Shown here one piece after another: positions 52,582 to 62,935 of a DNA stretch of 64,000 bases. Under the pieces are notes generated by a model, which saw nothing but the letters and a program-made list of their open reading frames with translations, had not been told where the DNA came from and ran no database searches. Source of the stretch: Tupaia tana (Eukaryota; Chordata; Mammalia; Scandentia; Tupaiidae). The stretch covers positions 6,678,367 through 6,742,366 of the forward strand of contig JAKSZU010000003.1 of NCBI GenBank assembly GCA_026018925.1, in the 5' to 3' direction. How positions within the stretch are numbered: position 1 is the first letter of the stretch; the number at the start of each line of letters is the position of its first letter. The translations under genes were made by a program, and so were the position numbers.

Positions 52582-52854
52582 GGGAACCAGCAGTTAGCGT
52601 AATGGCTATGTCGCTGGACTCCCACGTAGTCAACCGCGGTTCGCGTCCCGGACCTGGTGTCTTAAAACTCACGCAGGGCGCGTGTGCGTGCGTGCCCAAG
52701 ATCCCGAGAGGAGAATGGAGGAGAAGGGATTGTGGCATGACCATCCCCCCGGGGGGTGATTTCTCGCTTTCTGTCTCTATGTCTCTCTCTGTCTGTCTGT
52801 CTGGCGAGCGCACGCGCCCTATAGCGAAAACCTCTCAAAAAAAAAAAAAAAAAG
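52582..52854 (+). mobile_element. tRNA-derived SINE, family A, young
   Basis: gggaaccagcagttagcgta, 'tcaaccgcggttcgcgtccc', 'tggcgagcgcacgcgcccta' and an A18 tail. Target-site duplication agccttccttg on both sides. One of the least diverged copies. Confidence 0.95.
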
Positions 52855-53029
52855 AGCCTTCCTTGATTTTGACCACCAAAGACCCTCTGCCCAGACTTCA
52901 CCCTCCTGCTCCTCAGTCTAGCCAGGAGTCAGGTGTGCAAAGGGAGAAAAATGGTACTGTTTCCAGACTGCAGGTCGCCTACTTCTGCATTCCTCTGATT
53001 GCTCAGATTTAACTCCAAAAAATAAGAAA

Positions 53030-54905
53030 AACTTATAGTCTATCAGATGACCAGAAACCACCGCAGAGGTACAAGAAACATGAGAAACCAAGAAAATATC
53101 TCTCCTCTAATGGAAAAGAATAACTCCTCTTCCTCCACAAAGAATACAAAGGAACTCATGGAAATGTCAGATATAGAATGTTAAATATTCATAGTGACAG
53201 AGCTAACAGAGATGCAAGAGAAGAGAGGCAACAAACTCCAGAAGATAGAGGAGAAAAGAGGCACCGAGTTCCAAGAGGTGAGGAAGTTCTTGCACAATCT
53301 GAAAGAGGAGATACACACCATAAAAAGAATCGAACGAAATTGTTGGAGATGAAGGCTGTAATACAGGAAATAAAACTTCCACTGGAAATATCAAATGCAG
53401 ATTAGATCATGCAGAAGACTGAATCTCAGATGTAGAAAACAGAACCTCTGATCTAGAGAAACTCACCAAAAAGATTAAGGAAATAACTCAAAATAAATAA
53501 ATAAATAAATAAATAAGAATAGCATACAAGTAATACTAGATACCATTAAATGCCCAAACATCCAGATTGTCGGTATTCCAAAATGTGAAAAAACTAATAA
53601 GGGCTTGGATAATATATTCCATGAAATCCTGGAAGAAAACTTTCCAAACCTAGAGAGGCACTTAAATATCTAGAACCAAGAAATACAAAGGACCCCACAT
53701 AGAATCAACCAAAGATCTTCCCCAAGGTACATCATAGTCATATTGACCAAAACCACAGACAGGAAAAAGATACTAAGGTTGGCAAGAGAGAAATGTCAAG
53801 TTACCTACAAAGGATATCCCATCAGGCTAACATCAGACCTCTCATCGGAAACAATGTGAGCAAGGAAAGAACAGGAAAATTCAAAGTGTTAAGTGAAAAA
53901 CAAAAATACTATTCAACCAAGAATACTATCCCTAGCAAGATTATCTTCCATATGGGAAAAAAAGACAAGAACATTCTCAGATAAACAAAACCTGAAAGAA
54001 TATACCAACACCAGACCAGCTCTCCAAGAAGTGCTGAAGGGAGTGCTATGCCAGGAAAACTAAAGTCAGACATACAGAAATAAGAATACAAGAAACAAGC
54101 AAGAGAATGGCCAGCCTAATGGTAAGGACAAGTCCAGAGCTGAATGTTAACTTCCAGAGTTTAAATGGAAAAATCAGACCACAGTAACACTGTAAATTCA
54201 ATAGAAGAGAGATTAATTACATGAGTCAGAACTAGTGAAATAGAATTTTTTTACTTTAAACTAAAACAGTACCGATTTTCTTCAATGCTTTTATTTCCAT
54301 ATTTAAGGATTTTTTCTTCTCTTGACCTGTTGATAGGTTCATCTACCTACTATTTGAACGGAATCCTAACCTTTTACCTGGCTTTAAGTTTAAGCAAATT
54401 TCTCTTAACATTTTTTTATTTTGGTCTATTAAAATTAAAACCTTTTTGAGATTAAAAAATGCATTAAAAACATCTATTAATACCTGTTTAGTGACAGCAG
54501 TAAGCTACATAGCCCCAGCAAGGTGCTACTTTATAGTATGTTCTCTTTACTCACTGAGGTTTACACCTAAGGTCAGACATGCGTTCATAAATATGTATAT
54601 ATCAGCTGTGCTTGCTAGTGAAGGTCTTTAAATTAATTAAGATCTTTAGTGAATCAAAAAAAGGAGGGGGTATGCACATACCAGACAGTGTGGGAAAACG
54701 GCGGGAGTTGGCAGAGGATGAGAGGTAAAGAATCAAGGGGGAAAAAGCAAAATATATAAGAAACAAGAAATAGAAAATTATGTGTTGATGATAACATGTA
54801 TGGTAATATTCTTGACTGAGCCAATATATAATGTTTACTGGATGGAAAAATCTCATTTTGTATACTATATTAATGTACAGTGAATGACTGTAAAGAAATA
54901 AAGAA
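53030..54905 (+). mobile_element. Half-L1 (HAL1-type): ORF1-derived part joined to L1 3' UTR, no ORF2
   Basis: 53,030-54,115 reads as L1 ORF1-type text: 'ctagagaaactcaccaaaaa', 'agaagtgctgaagggagtgc', 'atcggaaacaatgtgagcaa', 'attcaaagtgttaagtgaaa' and 'cctagcaagattatcttcca'. ORF1p is the L1 RNA-binding chaperone. It carries many stops and an (aaat)n at 53,494-53,516. From about 54,490 the text is the lineage L1 3' UTR (agcaaggtgctactttatag, as at 24,345), ending near 54,905. No ORF2 text lies between. A dead copy of the half-L1 type, or an L1 with a large internal deletion. Confidence 0.75.
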
Positions 54906-55207
54906 AGAAAAGGGAAGAAAGAAAGAGAGAAAAAGAAAGAAAGAAAAGAGAGGAGCCTTCCTTTGCTCTCTTTTGGTTAATGAGGTCTGATTTTATTGTG
55001 ACTATCAGAAATCCAGCCTGTGTTGAGAGTTGCCCGATTGCCAACCCCTGTTGGCCTGCCCAGCTCTGCGTCTGTACTTTCTCACGTGGATTATACAACA
55101 TCCTGGATATGCAAACAGTCTCATTTTACGATATTCTCTAGGCATTAAGGAAAGTAAGTGTAAATATATTACCAACCAGGGGGAGCCAGTAAGAAAGAAG
55201 CACCAGA
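54906..55207. other. No gene; A/G-rich start then single-copy spacer
   Basis: An aaag-rich tail at 54,900-54,950, then unrecognised sequence. Confidence 0.5.
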
Positions 55208-55458
55208 GGGACCTGCAGTTAGCATAATGGCTATGTTGCTGGACTCCCATGTAGTCGACTGGGGTTCGAGTCCCAGACCCAGTGGCTTAAACTCACACTG
55301 GGCGCGTGTGAGTGCGTGCCCAAGATCCAGAGAGGAGAATGGAGGAGAAGGGATTGCAGCGTGGCCATCCCCCCTGGAGGGTGATTTCTCACTTTCTATC
55401 TCTTTGTCTCTCTCTTTCTGGTGAGCACACACACCCTATAGCAAAAACCTCTCCAAAA
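55208..55458 (+). mobile_element. tRNA-derived SINE, family A
   Basis: gggacctgcagttagcataa, 'gtcgactggggttcgagtcc', body, 'caccctatagcaaaaacctc' and a short A tail. Target-site duplication aagaagcacca on both sides. Confidence 0.93.
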
Positions 55459-55484
55459 AAGAAGCACCAAAAGTGATTTTAAAA

Positions 55485-55750
55485 AAAAATTTTTTTTGGC
55501 TGTAGTGCACATGCACTAGCCAACTAGCCAGAGAGAGATAGAGAAAGAGAAAGTGAGAAAGCACCCCCAGTGAGGGGCAAGGGGTGGGGTTGACCACTCA
55601 ATCCCTTCTCCTCCATTCTCCTCTTTGGGATTTTGGGCATGCACATATATGCACCCAACATGTTTTTCAAGCCACCAAATCTGGAACTTGAACCATGCTA
55701 TCAGCCATGTGGGATCCAGACGCCTTAGCCACCAGTCATTGGCTGGCCCA
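55485..55750 (-). mobile_element. SINE family C, antisense
   Basis: 'tggctgtagtgcacatgcac', 'caacatgtttttcaagccac', 'ggaacttgaaccatgctatc' and head 'ccaccagtcattggctggcc'. aaaagtga flanks both ends. Confidence 0.85.
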
Positions 55751-56989
55751 AAAGTGAAATTTTTCCTTGTTTTTCCCACATGAGGGAGAGACAGGAAGTC
55801 AGACATCCCCTGTTGCTGAGTCTCCAAGCTGCAATCCACCCGTGACCTCAGTCATATGTCCCGGCCCGCGGGACAGTCAAACAGGTTCCCTGGGGGAGGG
55901 AGTGAGAGATGGGACAAACACACGCACACACACTACGAGATGTTGATCAAGTCGTCTTCTTCCATCTACTTCCTTTACTCAGGAAAAATGGCGAGTTATA
56001 TACAACTGGTGGGCACCAATTGGCTGCCCGAAATGCAAATGAGATAGAACAGCATGAACCAGTCATTGATGTGGGTGGATCTCTCCTGTTGCCTAGAAAC
56101 CCAACCACTTCCGGAGAGAACGGTTGGTCACATGATTTCTGAGAAACGGTTTGCTCAGTGAGGAAGTGAAGCCTAATGGTTTCCAAGATGGTAGATAGCT
56201 CAAGATGGCAGATAGATCAAGATGGCTTCCGTATGCAGTGCTCGCCACAGTCATACAAGATCATGGGCACGCACATGTGCATCCGGCATGCACGCACATG
56301 CCTAGCAGGCACCGAGAGGCCAGGGGCCCTACGCTGTGGCTTCAGCGTCACAGAGTGCCGTGTAACTGCCACAGCCACCAGGACTGGACACAAAGTGGTT
56401 TTCTATTGCTCCAGTCTAGCACTAAGCCCAGAGCATGAGTCCGACATCAAAACCAACATGTGTGCACCGGGATCGCCAGCCTGCTCACTGGGAGCCTCCA
56501 CTGTCAGACTCTGGGCCCTGCCTGGGAGATCACACCCATGCCCTTGAGGGGTTGCAAGGAAGTGAACACAAGAAAGTGGTGAGCAGATGTGACCAACAGA
56601 TTCGAGAGCAAGCCAAAAACCCATGTTAAATTAAACCTTAAGAAATCAGTAAAAGAGAAGGCAATGCATGTGGGGTAACTTACCAAACGAGAGCTTTGCA
56701 CAGTAGGTCAGAGGCTAGAGGCAGGAGAAACCCCACCGCTGTGGCTGGGTGAGCTAGAAAGCCCAGAACTCCCATCAGATGTACCCCTGCGGGACAGAAG
56801 CTCGTGCGGTCCCCCATGAATAAACTCCCGGGATTTATACACCAGACCATCCTGGCCTAGCCCAGGGCACGTGCCAAGCCTAGGGAAGGCACCTCAAGGC
56901 TCAATGACAACACAGGGGTGTGGGGGAAAGGACTTTGCCCAAGAGCTGCCCTAAACAGGACAGCGACCAGCCATCGAAACCTGCCTGGC
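55751..56989. other. No gene recognised
   Basis: Single-copy sequence. A short imperfect repeat (caagatgg spaced by about 15) lies near 56,185-56,227. Open frames up to 123 codons overlap on both strands. Confidence 0.55.
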
Positions 56990-57200
56990 AGGCAGCCAGT
57001 GGCATGCTGGTTACGGCGGCTGGATCCCACGTGGCCCACTGCGCAGTGCGCATACCCCACCCAGCAGCTGGAAAGGCACACTGGGCGAGCGTGTGCGCCC
57101 AAAATCCCAAGAGGAGCACAAAGGAGAAGGGACCGCAGGGCGGCCATCCTCCCAGGGGGTGCTTTCTCTCCACTCTCTCCAGCAAGTGCACACACAATTT
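56990..57200 (+). mobile_element. SINE family C
   Basis: aggcagccagtggcatgctg, 'ggctggatcccacgtggccc', 'gcgcccaaaatcccaagagg' and 'gcaagtgcacacacaatttt'. The B box is degraded. Confidence 0.8.
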
Positions 57201-57219
57201 TTGTTGTTGTACACAGTTT

Positions 57220-57325
57220 TTATTTTGTTTTTAATTAATTAATTTACATTCATTCAATGAGCATTGTCACGGCATACAAAATGTGATTTCCCATCCAGAA
57301 TATACTGCATAGTAGCTTAATAGAA
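57220..57325 (-). mobile_element. L1 3'-end tail, antisense
   Basis: 'tttacattcattcaatgagc' and 'cacggcatacaaaatgtgat' are the reversed L1 terminus (compare cattttgtatgctgtaatga at 24,690). Confidence 0.8.
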
Positions 57326-57344
57326 CAATTTGGATTTTTTTTTC

Positions 57345-57483
57345 TTTCCTTTTCTTTTTTTTTGAGAGAGGATTTTGCTATAGGGGCGCCTGTCATAAGT
57401 TTAAGCCACCGGGTCCGGGACTCAAACCTTGGTGGACTACATGGGAGTCCAGTGACATAGCCATTATGCCAACTGCTGGTCCC
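57345..57483 (-). mobile_element. SINE family A with internal deletion
   Basis: Antisense: 'gattttgctataggggcgcc' passes directly into 'tgtcataagtttaagccacc' and head 'cattatgccaactgctggtc'. The central 110 or so bases between two gcgc-containing sites are missing. Confidence 0.88.
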
Positions 57484-58954
57484 AGAGCAATTTATTTTTA
57501 AACCTGCCTTCAAGAGTCCGTCCACATAGAAGACACGGAGCAGAGGGGAGAGGAGAGCCATCTCACCTCTCGTGGCCGAGGCCCACGGTGACAGGCGGGT
57601 GAACAGAGAGAAGCATACAAAGTTCCTTCACACGCAGCTTGCGAGACCCGGGAGCCTTCGGAGAGCAAGACCTGAAGAGGCGGCAACCACTGCCCCACCG
57701 CCCTGCAGAAGTGGGACTGGAGTGCAAAGTGTCCAAGGCCGTAAACTGGGAGGACCCTTCTTGGGGCCTCTGTGTGACTTCCTTTCCTCTGGGTAAGGAG
57801 AAGAACTGTCGGGCCCTTCCCACCCCCAGACCCTCTGGAATGAGGGTCACCTGACCTATTAAGAGGAAGGCGGGAGAATTCTTTCACAGCTTGCTTCCGG
57901 AGGGCAAGGCAGGGGAGGTGCGGGTGGCTTTCACAAATGTCGAGGGGCCACACTTCCTAAAACCTGCCAGAGCCAAGGGCAGGCCAGAAAGGAGCAGGAC
58001 AGCAGCAGGAGGGACAGACAGCAGGGGAGGTGTGAGATGGGGTGGGAAGAGCTAAGGGCAGCCGCCTGCCCCCCCAAGCCCCCCACCTCAAGTGCACTCC
58101 TCTTTACCATCAGATTCAGCCCCAGCCCCTCCCAAACCTGAGCCCAGATGCCCTCCCGGAACCGGAGAGCTCCGTGTAACGGTCTTCCTCCCGGAGCACC
58201 ACGGCCCTCCACGTGATTTCCAGGAGTGCTCACACACAGCAAAGTCACCTGTCACCTCTGTCCACAGCCAGGCCTCTCCCACCTCACAGGACCCGGGGGA
58301 CCCTGTCACCCACTGACCATGCCAGGAACCTCTCAGGTCCCACACATGAGACATAGAGACACAGGTTCTCTTGAACCCACAGGCTTTGAACCCAGTGTCA
58401 GGGTACGGGGCCTGTCCCCTAGCAGGTTTCCCGGTGCCAGGGCAAGGAGCCGCTCAGCCTCTCACAAGTGCGAGGACTTCAGGTCCTGCCCACCCCCAGA
58501 GGCTTGCTCCACCTTACAGCAGGGATTCCTGTGACAGAGGGGCTCGCTGGCCGAAAGCATCTGCGTGTGAAATGCTTCCCGAGTCCAAGCTACTTTAAGA
58601 AGAGTGGTGGGTATCTGTTTTGCATTGCTTAATCCGAAATCAGTCTGATTCCGGAAACAAAGACCTGCTCCAAGGTGACTTTCCGAGTCTGCTGCTGGAA
58701 ACTGCTAAAACTGCAGTTCTGCTTAAAGAAACGCACCCAGCACCAGCTCACCAAGCAGCTGCTACATTAGAGCTGGGGGCAGCCGTAGGACAGGCAAGGG
58801 GTGGTGAGACCAGAGGAGGAACGGGAATGCCGGCGCAGGGCCTCTGCTGCTGGCCATGAGGCCGAGCCCGCAGCTGACACAGCTCCTTCCCTCCCAGGAG
58901 ACCTTGCTCCACAGCCCGTGGCCGGCCGATCGGTGACTGAGAAAGCTCGGCGGT
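57484..58954. other. GC-rich single-copy sequence, no gene supported
   Basis: Many medium open frames on both strands, as expected at this GC content. No zinc-finger array, GIMAP or other known domain is visible. Confidence 0.55.
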
Positions 58955-59070
58955 CAGCTAGCCCACCCAGTTCACTGCACATGTCAGAGACTGAGGCCCA
59001 AAATGATAGGGACCTTAGCCAAAGCCACATAGTCAGACTAGACCGACCCCAACCTGTGACATGTGGCCTG
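58955..59070 (-). mobile_element. MIR fragment, antisense
   Basis: 'gagactgaggcccaaaatga' and 'gaccttagccaaagccacat' then agtcagac follow the reversed MIR core. Confidence 0.65.
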
Positions 59071-61329
59071 TGACCGCCTGTCTCTTATTTCCAGTTCAGA
59101 GGGGCTTTGGTGCAGCTGGAGAGTGGCTGTCACCCCAGCATGTGTGTCCTCAGCCTGGCCCGTCACAGCAGATGGTCACCTGCCACCCATGGACCCATGG
59201 CAGGACTTCATTGAAGACCCACAGAGACCTGCCAAAGAGAGAGGCTGGCCACCACCAACTCTGGGCCCGAGGCTCTGCGCTTGTCCCCTTCAGAGACATC
59301 GCCTTAGATTGAGGGTCTGAGAAGCAGAGCCTAAGACAGGGATCTTGTTTGGGGGATAAGAATTATTGAGAAAGATCCAGAGACCAGTGCAGGGCAGGGG
59401 AAGAAGCCCGCGACCAGGCTCAGCTGTGGGCCAGCCTCAATCGATCCCAGGGGTGGAGGGCCCCTGAGCACAAGCTACACTTCCAACCTGTGCCCCCGGC
59501 CTGGCAGCACCACTAGCCAGCTGCGAGCGACTACCATGCAGACAGCTGGGAAGGGGCTGCACAGCCATGGAGAGCCGCTCTGGTAAGCCACCCGCCGTCT
59601 GGCCCGGAACTAGGTGGTGTCTTAGCTTTCCCTCCCGCTCTGCGTGCTGCCCTCCAGTAAAGCCCACAGCCGGGCTAGGCAAGCCAGGCCAGGCTCACTA
59701 ACCCGAGCTCCAGTGCCCAGAGTGCACCTGGGCCCCAGTGGAGGCGTCAGCCCCCTTCCCTACACCTCACCAGCTTGCCTAAGAGAAAACCCCGTTCCCT
59801 TCCCCTCACTGCAGGCAGCAGCGCCAGCACCAGCAGGCTGCCTGTCTGATAGCCCTGGTCAGAGGGAGATGGGGCCGTGCCCCTCCAGTCCTGCAGCGCA
59901 CACAGCGGGTCTGCGTCAGATGCAGCTTCCCATCCACGGCCAGGTCGAACATGTGCAATTTTGCATTTGTAACCAGCTCCCAGGTGGTGCCACACTGCAG
60001 GTCCACCTAGCAGGGTGTTGGTCCGTCCATGAGCCCCCCCCCCCCCCACCCTCCTACCCACTCTCAGGCCACCAGTGCCAGGTGGGAGGGACCTTGGGTG
60101 CGGGCCATGCAGACACTCACTCCTTTGGCCACTGGGGCTGGTTCTGATTTAGGCCAGAGGGAGTCAGGCCCACAAGCACGTTGGAACCGTGTGTGCGAGA
60201 AAGGAACCAACTCTGAGCAGGCAGTGGGCAGAGCCACTGTGAGCTTTGTCCCTCCGGCGAACTGAGGAGGCACTGGTTCCTGCTGTCACCATCGAGCCAC
60301 AGCAATTCCAGTTAAACGAGCCCATAATTTCCCTCTCTGGCATTAGTCCATCTGCACTGAGCACAAGAGCCCCACTGACTCCCTCCCCATTATCCACCCG
60401 ACCCAGCCGGGCCACCGTACTGCCTGGGGCTGCCCACCATCAGCCAGGGCCCTCCAGGCCCACACAGGCCCAAGCAGCTGCAGGTCCCAGCTGGACAGCA
60501 AGGTGCAGAGCGGGAGGCCCCTGCCCCATGACAGGAAGGAAATCACTCACCCATGTCGCAGGGCCACCTGGTGGCAGGCCTGGGGTCACATCCCCGCTGC
60601 CCGGCAGGTTCTGCCAGAGAAGATCCAACTGTGAAGGGAGGCAGCGGCTGTCAGGCTCCATCGTCACCAGGACGATGACAAAGGAGATGATGCCTCTGCT
60701 GTGCTCTGTGGGTACCAGGCCCCAGACCTCACCTAAGACCTCTGCTGCAGATGCAGCACCCCCGGGGCCAGATCGGACGCCAGCACTCTGCGGCCCACAT
60801 CTCAGATATGGATGGGAACCACCCGAGACCTGGCCCCACTGGGGCTGAGCAAGCGGCTGGGCTACAATATGACTCGAGGGGACCTACAGAGGGGCCGTTG
60901 TGTCACCCCAACCCAAACAGCAGCCCCATCCAGATGCAGGGAAGCCTGCGCCAGTCCATCACTGTGGCTCTTGTATTTTCTAGTCTTCGGCCACCAGGTT
61001 ACCTTGAACAGAACCCCTTGAGAAGGGGTGAAAGTAGAGGCCACCACCCTGCTCCCAGCTGAGCCCGAATGACCACTCTGCACACCAGCACGTGCTGCGA
61101 GAACGTTTATTCCACTCGGTCAGCTCCCGCAGACGTCAGTGACCTTCAGGAATACCCCACCTGGGCAATCGTCTATGTGCACTCCTGTGTAGCCATGGGG
61201 CATCCCTCCTGCTTCCACTGCCCCCGGAAGCCAGCCCACAGCCCAGTAATCATCCCGCACGCCCCCGCCCCTTGCACACCCCACCCGTCGATCCCGCCGG
61301 GTCTCCAGCGCTTGATTCACAGCCAGTCG
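59071..61329. other. GC-rich single-copy sequence, C14 run at 60,034-60,047
   Basis: No supported gene. Frames of 167 and 200 codons (59,644-60,147; 60,246-60,848) have strong opposite-strand competitors and no recognisable domain. One C run of 14 bases. Confidence 0.5.
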
Positions 61330-61440
61330 ACAAGTGTTTCCTGAGAGATATGAGCCCAGCCCTGTGCGAGGCCCTGTCGGGATTCAGAGAAATGACAGTC
61401 CCTTGCCCTCAGGGAGCTCACAGTCTACTTGGGGATCACA
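61330..61440 (+). mobile_element. L2 3'-end remnant
   Basis: 'tgagcccagccctgtgcgag', 'gccctcagggagctcacagt' and 'ctacttggggatcaca' follow the L2 3' order (gccaggcactgt ... cctcatggagcttacattct). Confidence 0.75.
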
Positions 61441-62844
61441 CACGTGGTGCATGTGCACACACACACACACACACGCAGAAACTGGAGCGTAAGACAGCAC
61501 GTGACACTGAAGGAGAGGTGGCGTGTGGTTGACACAGGTGCCATTTGGAGAAGGGAGAAATGTGAGCCAGGGGTTCCAGACGCTAGGCCCTGGCAAATAC
61601 GGAGGACTTGGCAGGGTGAAGGAGAGGCAGGGGACATTGCAGAGCAACATGGGGAAGGCACAGAGGTAGGACCAGGGACAAGGACAGTGAGCAGCGAAGG
61701 GTGTGCTGTTGAGACTTCCTCTAGGTGGGTCAAGGTCAGGGCCTGAGGGGAAGCTCCTGGGCTGCAGATGGCCTCCTCTTCCTCTGACCTTGCTGAAGCC
61801 TACTGCTCTCCCGGAGAGGCACAGGGCAGGTGGTAAGAGCCTACGAGCCAACTGCTTTAGAGAGCCAGACCCCAGGGCAGGAAGCAAAAGGGCGCTCCAG
61901 GCAAGCCTGCCCCAAACCCTGCCCCAATCAGCCCAGCTCAGCTGGCCCCACTTTTTGGTCATGGTGCTTTGAGTGAGCACTATGGGCTCTAGGCTCACCT
62001 GCTCAGCTGTAAACATGGGAGGAGACTTTGCCTGCCTCTGGCCTGCCATCTGCCCCTCCACTTGGACCGTTGTAGACTCAGGGAACACAGAGCGCTCCCA
62101 CTGACCTCACCCATGCCCGGGGCCACAGGCACCAGGATGGAGGCTCTCATCCTCCTCCTCCTCCCCAGCCAGAGCTGTACGCCCTGCCAGGCAGGCAGCA
62201 TCGCTGTCTGGGTTTGGCTGGGAGAGGAAGATTCCTTCTCCCTGGGACAGCCTCAGCCCAAACTCATGTTTTCCCCAGTACCCACAGCAGTCCAACCCCC
62301 TACCCCCGGACCTCACAGGAAAATCAGAGCCCGGTGGAGCTAAGGGTTGTGAAACCAGCAGCTGGAGAGGAAGAAAAGAAACACAGAACCAGAAGAGCAA
62401 ATCCAGCCCGAGCACCTGCAGCAACGTCTGGGGAAGGGAAGTCTGGTCCCAGAAACCTGCTGGTCGTTGGTTACGTCTGGGAGAGGGACTGGCTGAAAGG
62501 GCCCCCTCCTTGGAATTCTTTATCCCCCAAATGAGGGAAGGAGGCTCAGCCAGGAAAGGGAGAAACACTACGTATACAGTGGCCCCGGCTAGGGACTCCG
62601 TGAGTGGCAAATAAGGAAAGGGCAGCAGGTGAGGCCCCCAGATGAGGCTCTCGGCCTGGAGTCCGGGCATTCCTGGAATCGCTTGGGGTTGTTGAGTCTG
62701 TGGGAATGTGTGTCTTCCAGGGGGAAGGCCACGACCTCAGTCAGATCTGCAAAGAGCCTCCTGATCCCAGCGTGCAGAGAACCACTGCCCAGGAGGAAAA
62801 CGAGGCCCATAGGTACCGCTCACACCTGGGGGAGCATTTTGCAT
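61441..62844. other. GC-rich single-copy sequence, no gene supported
   Basis: A (CA)n at 61,457-61,474. Minus-strand frames of 234 and 187 codons lie here without any recognisable domain or convincing splice pattern. A distal noncoding region is the simplest reading. Confidence 0.5.
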
Positions 62845-62935
62845 CTAGAGCCAGGTCTGTCACCAACTTGCTGGGTTAGCGTAGACCAGTCACTTCCTGT
62901 CTCTGAACTTCAGCCGCGTGGGGGACCAGGCAGAG
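62845..62935 (+). mobile_element. MIR fragment
   Basis: 'gagccaggtctgtcaccaac', 'accagtcacttcctgtctct' and gaacttcag follow the MIR core (gaccttgggcaagtcactt ... tctgagcctcag). Confidence 0.7.

Noticed and set aside
1225-57483. tRNA-like heads with A and B boxes on both strands
   Set aside because: They are SINE promoters: each continues into the SINE body and A tail, and the cloverleaf is degenerate, so none is called as a tRNA gene.
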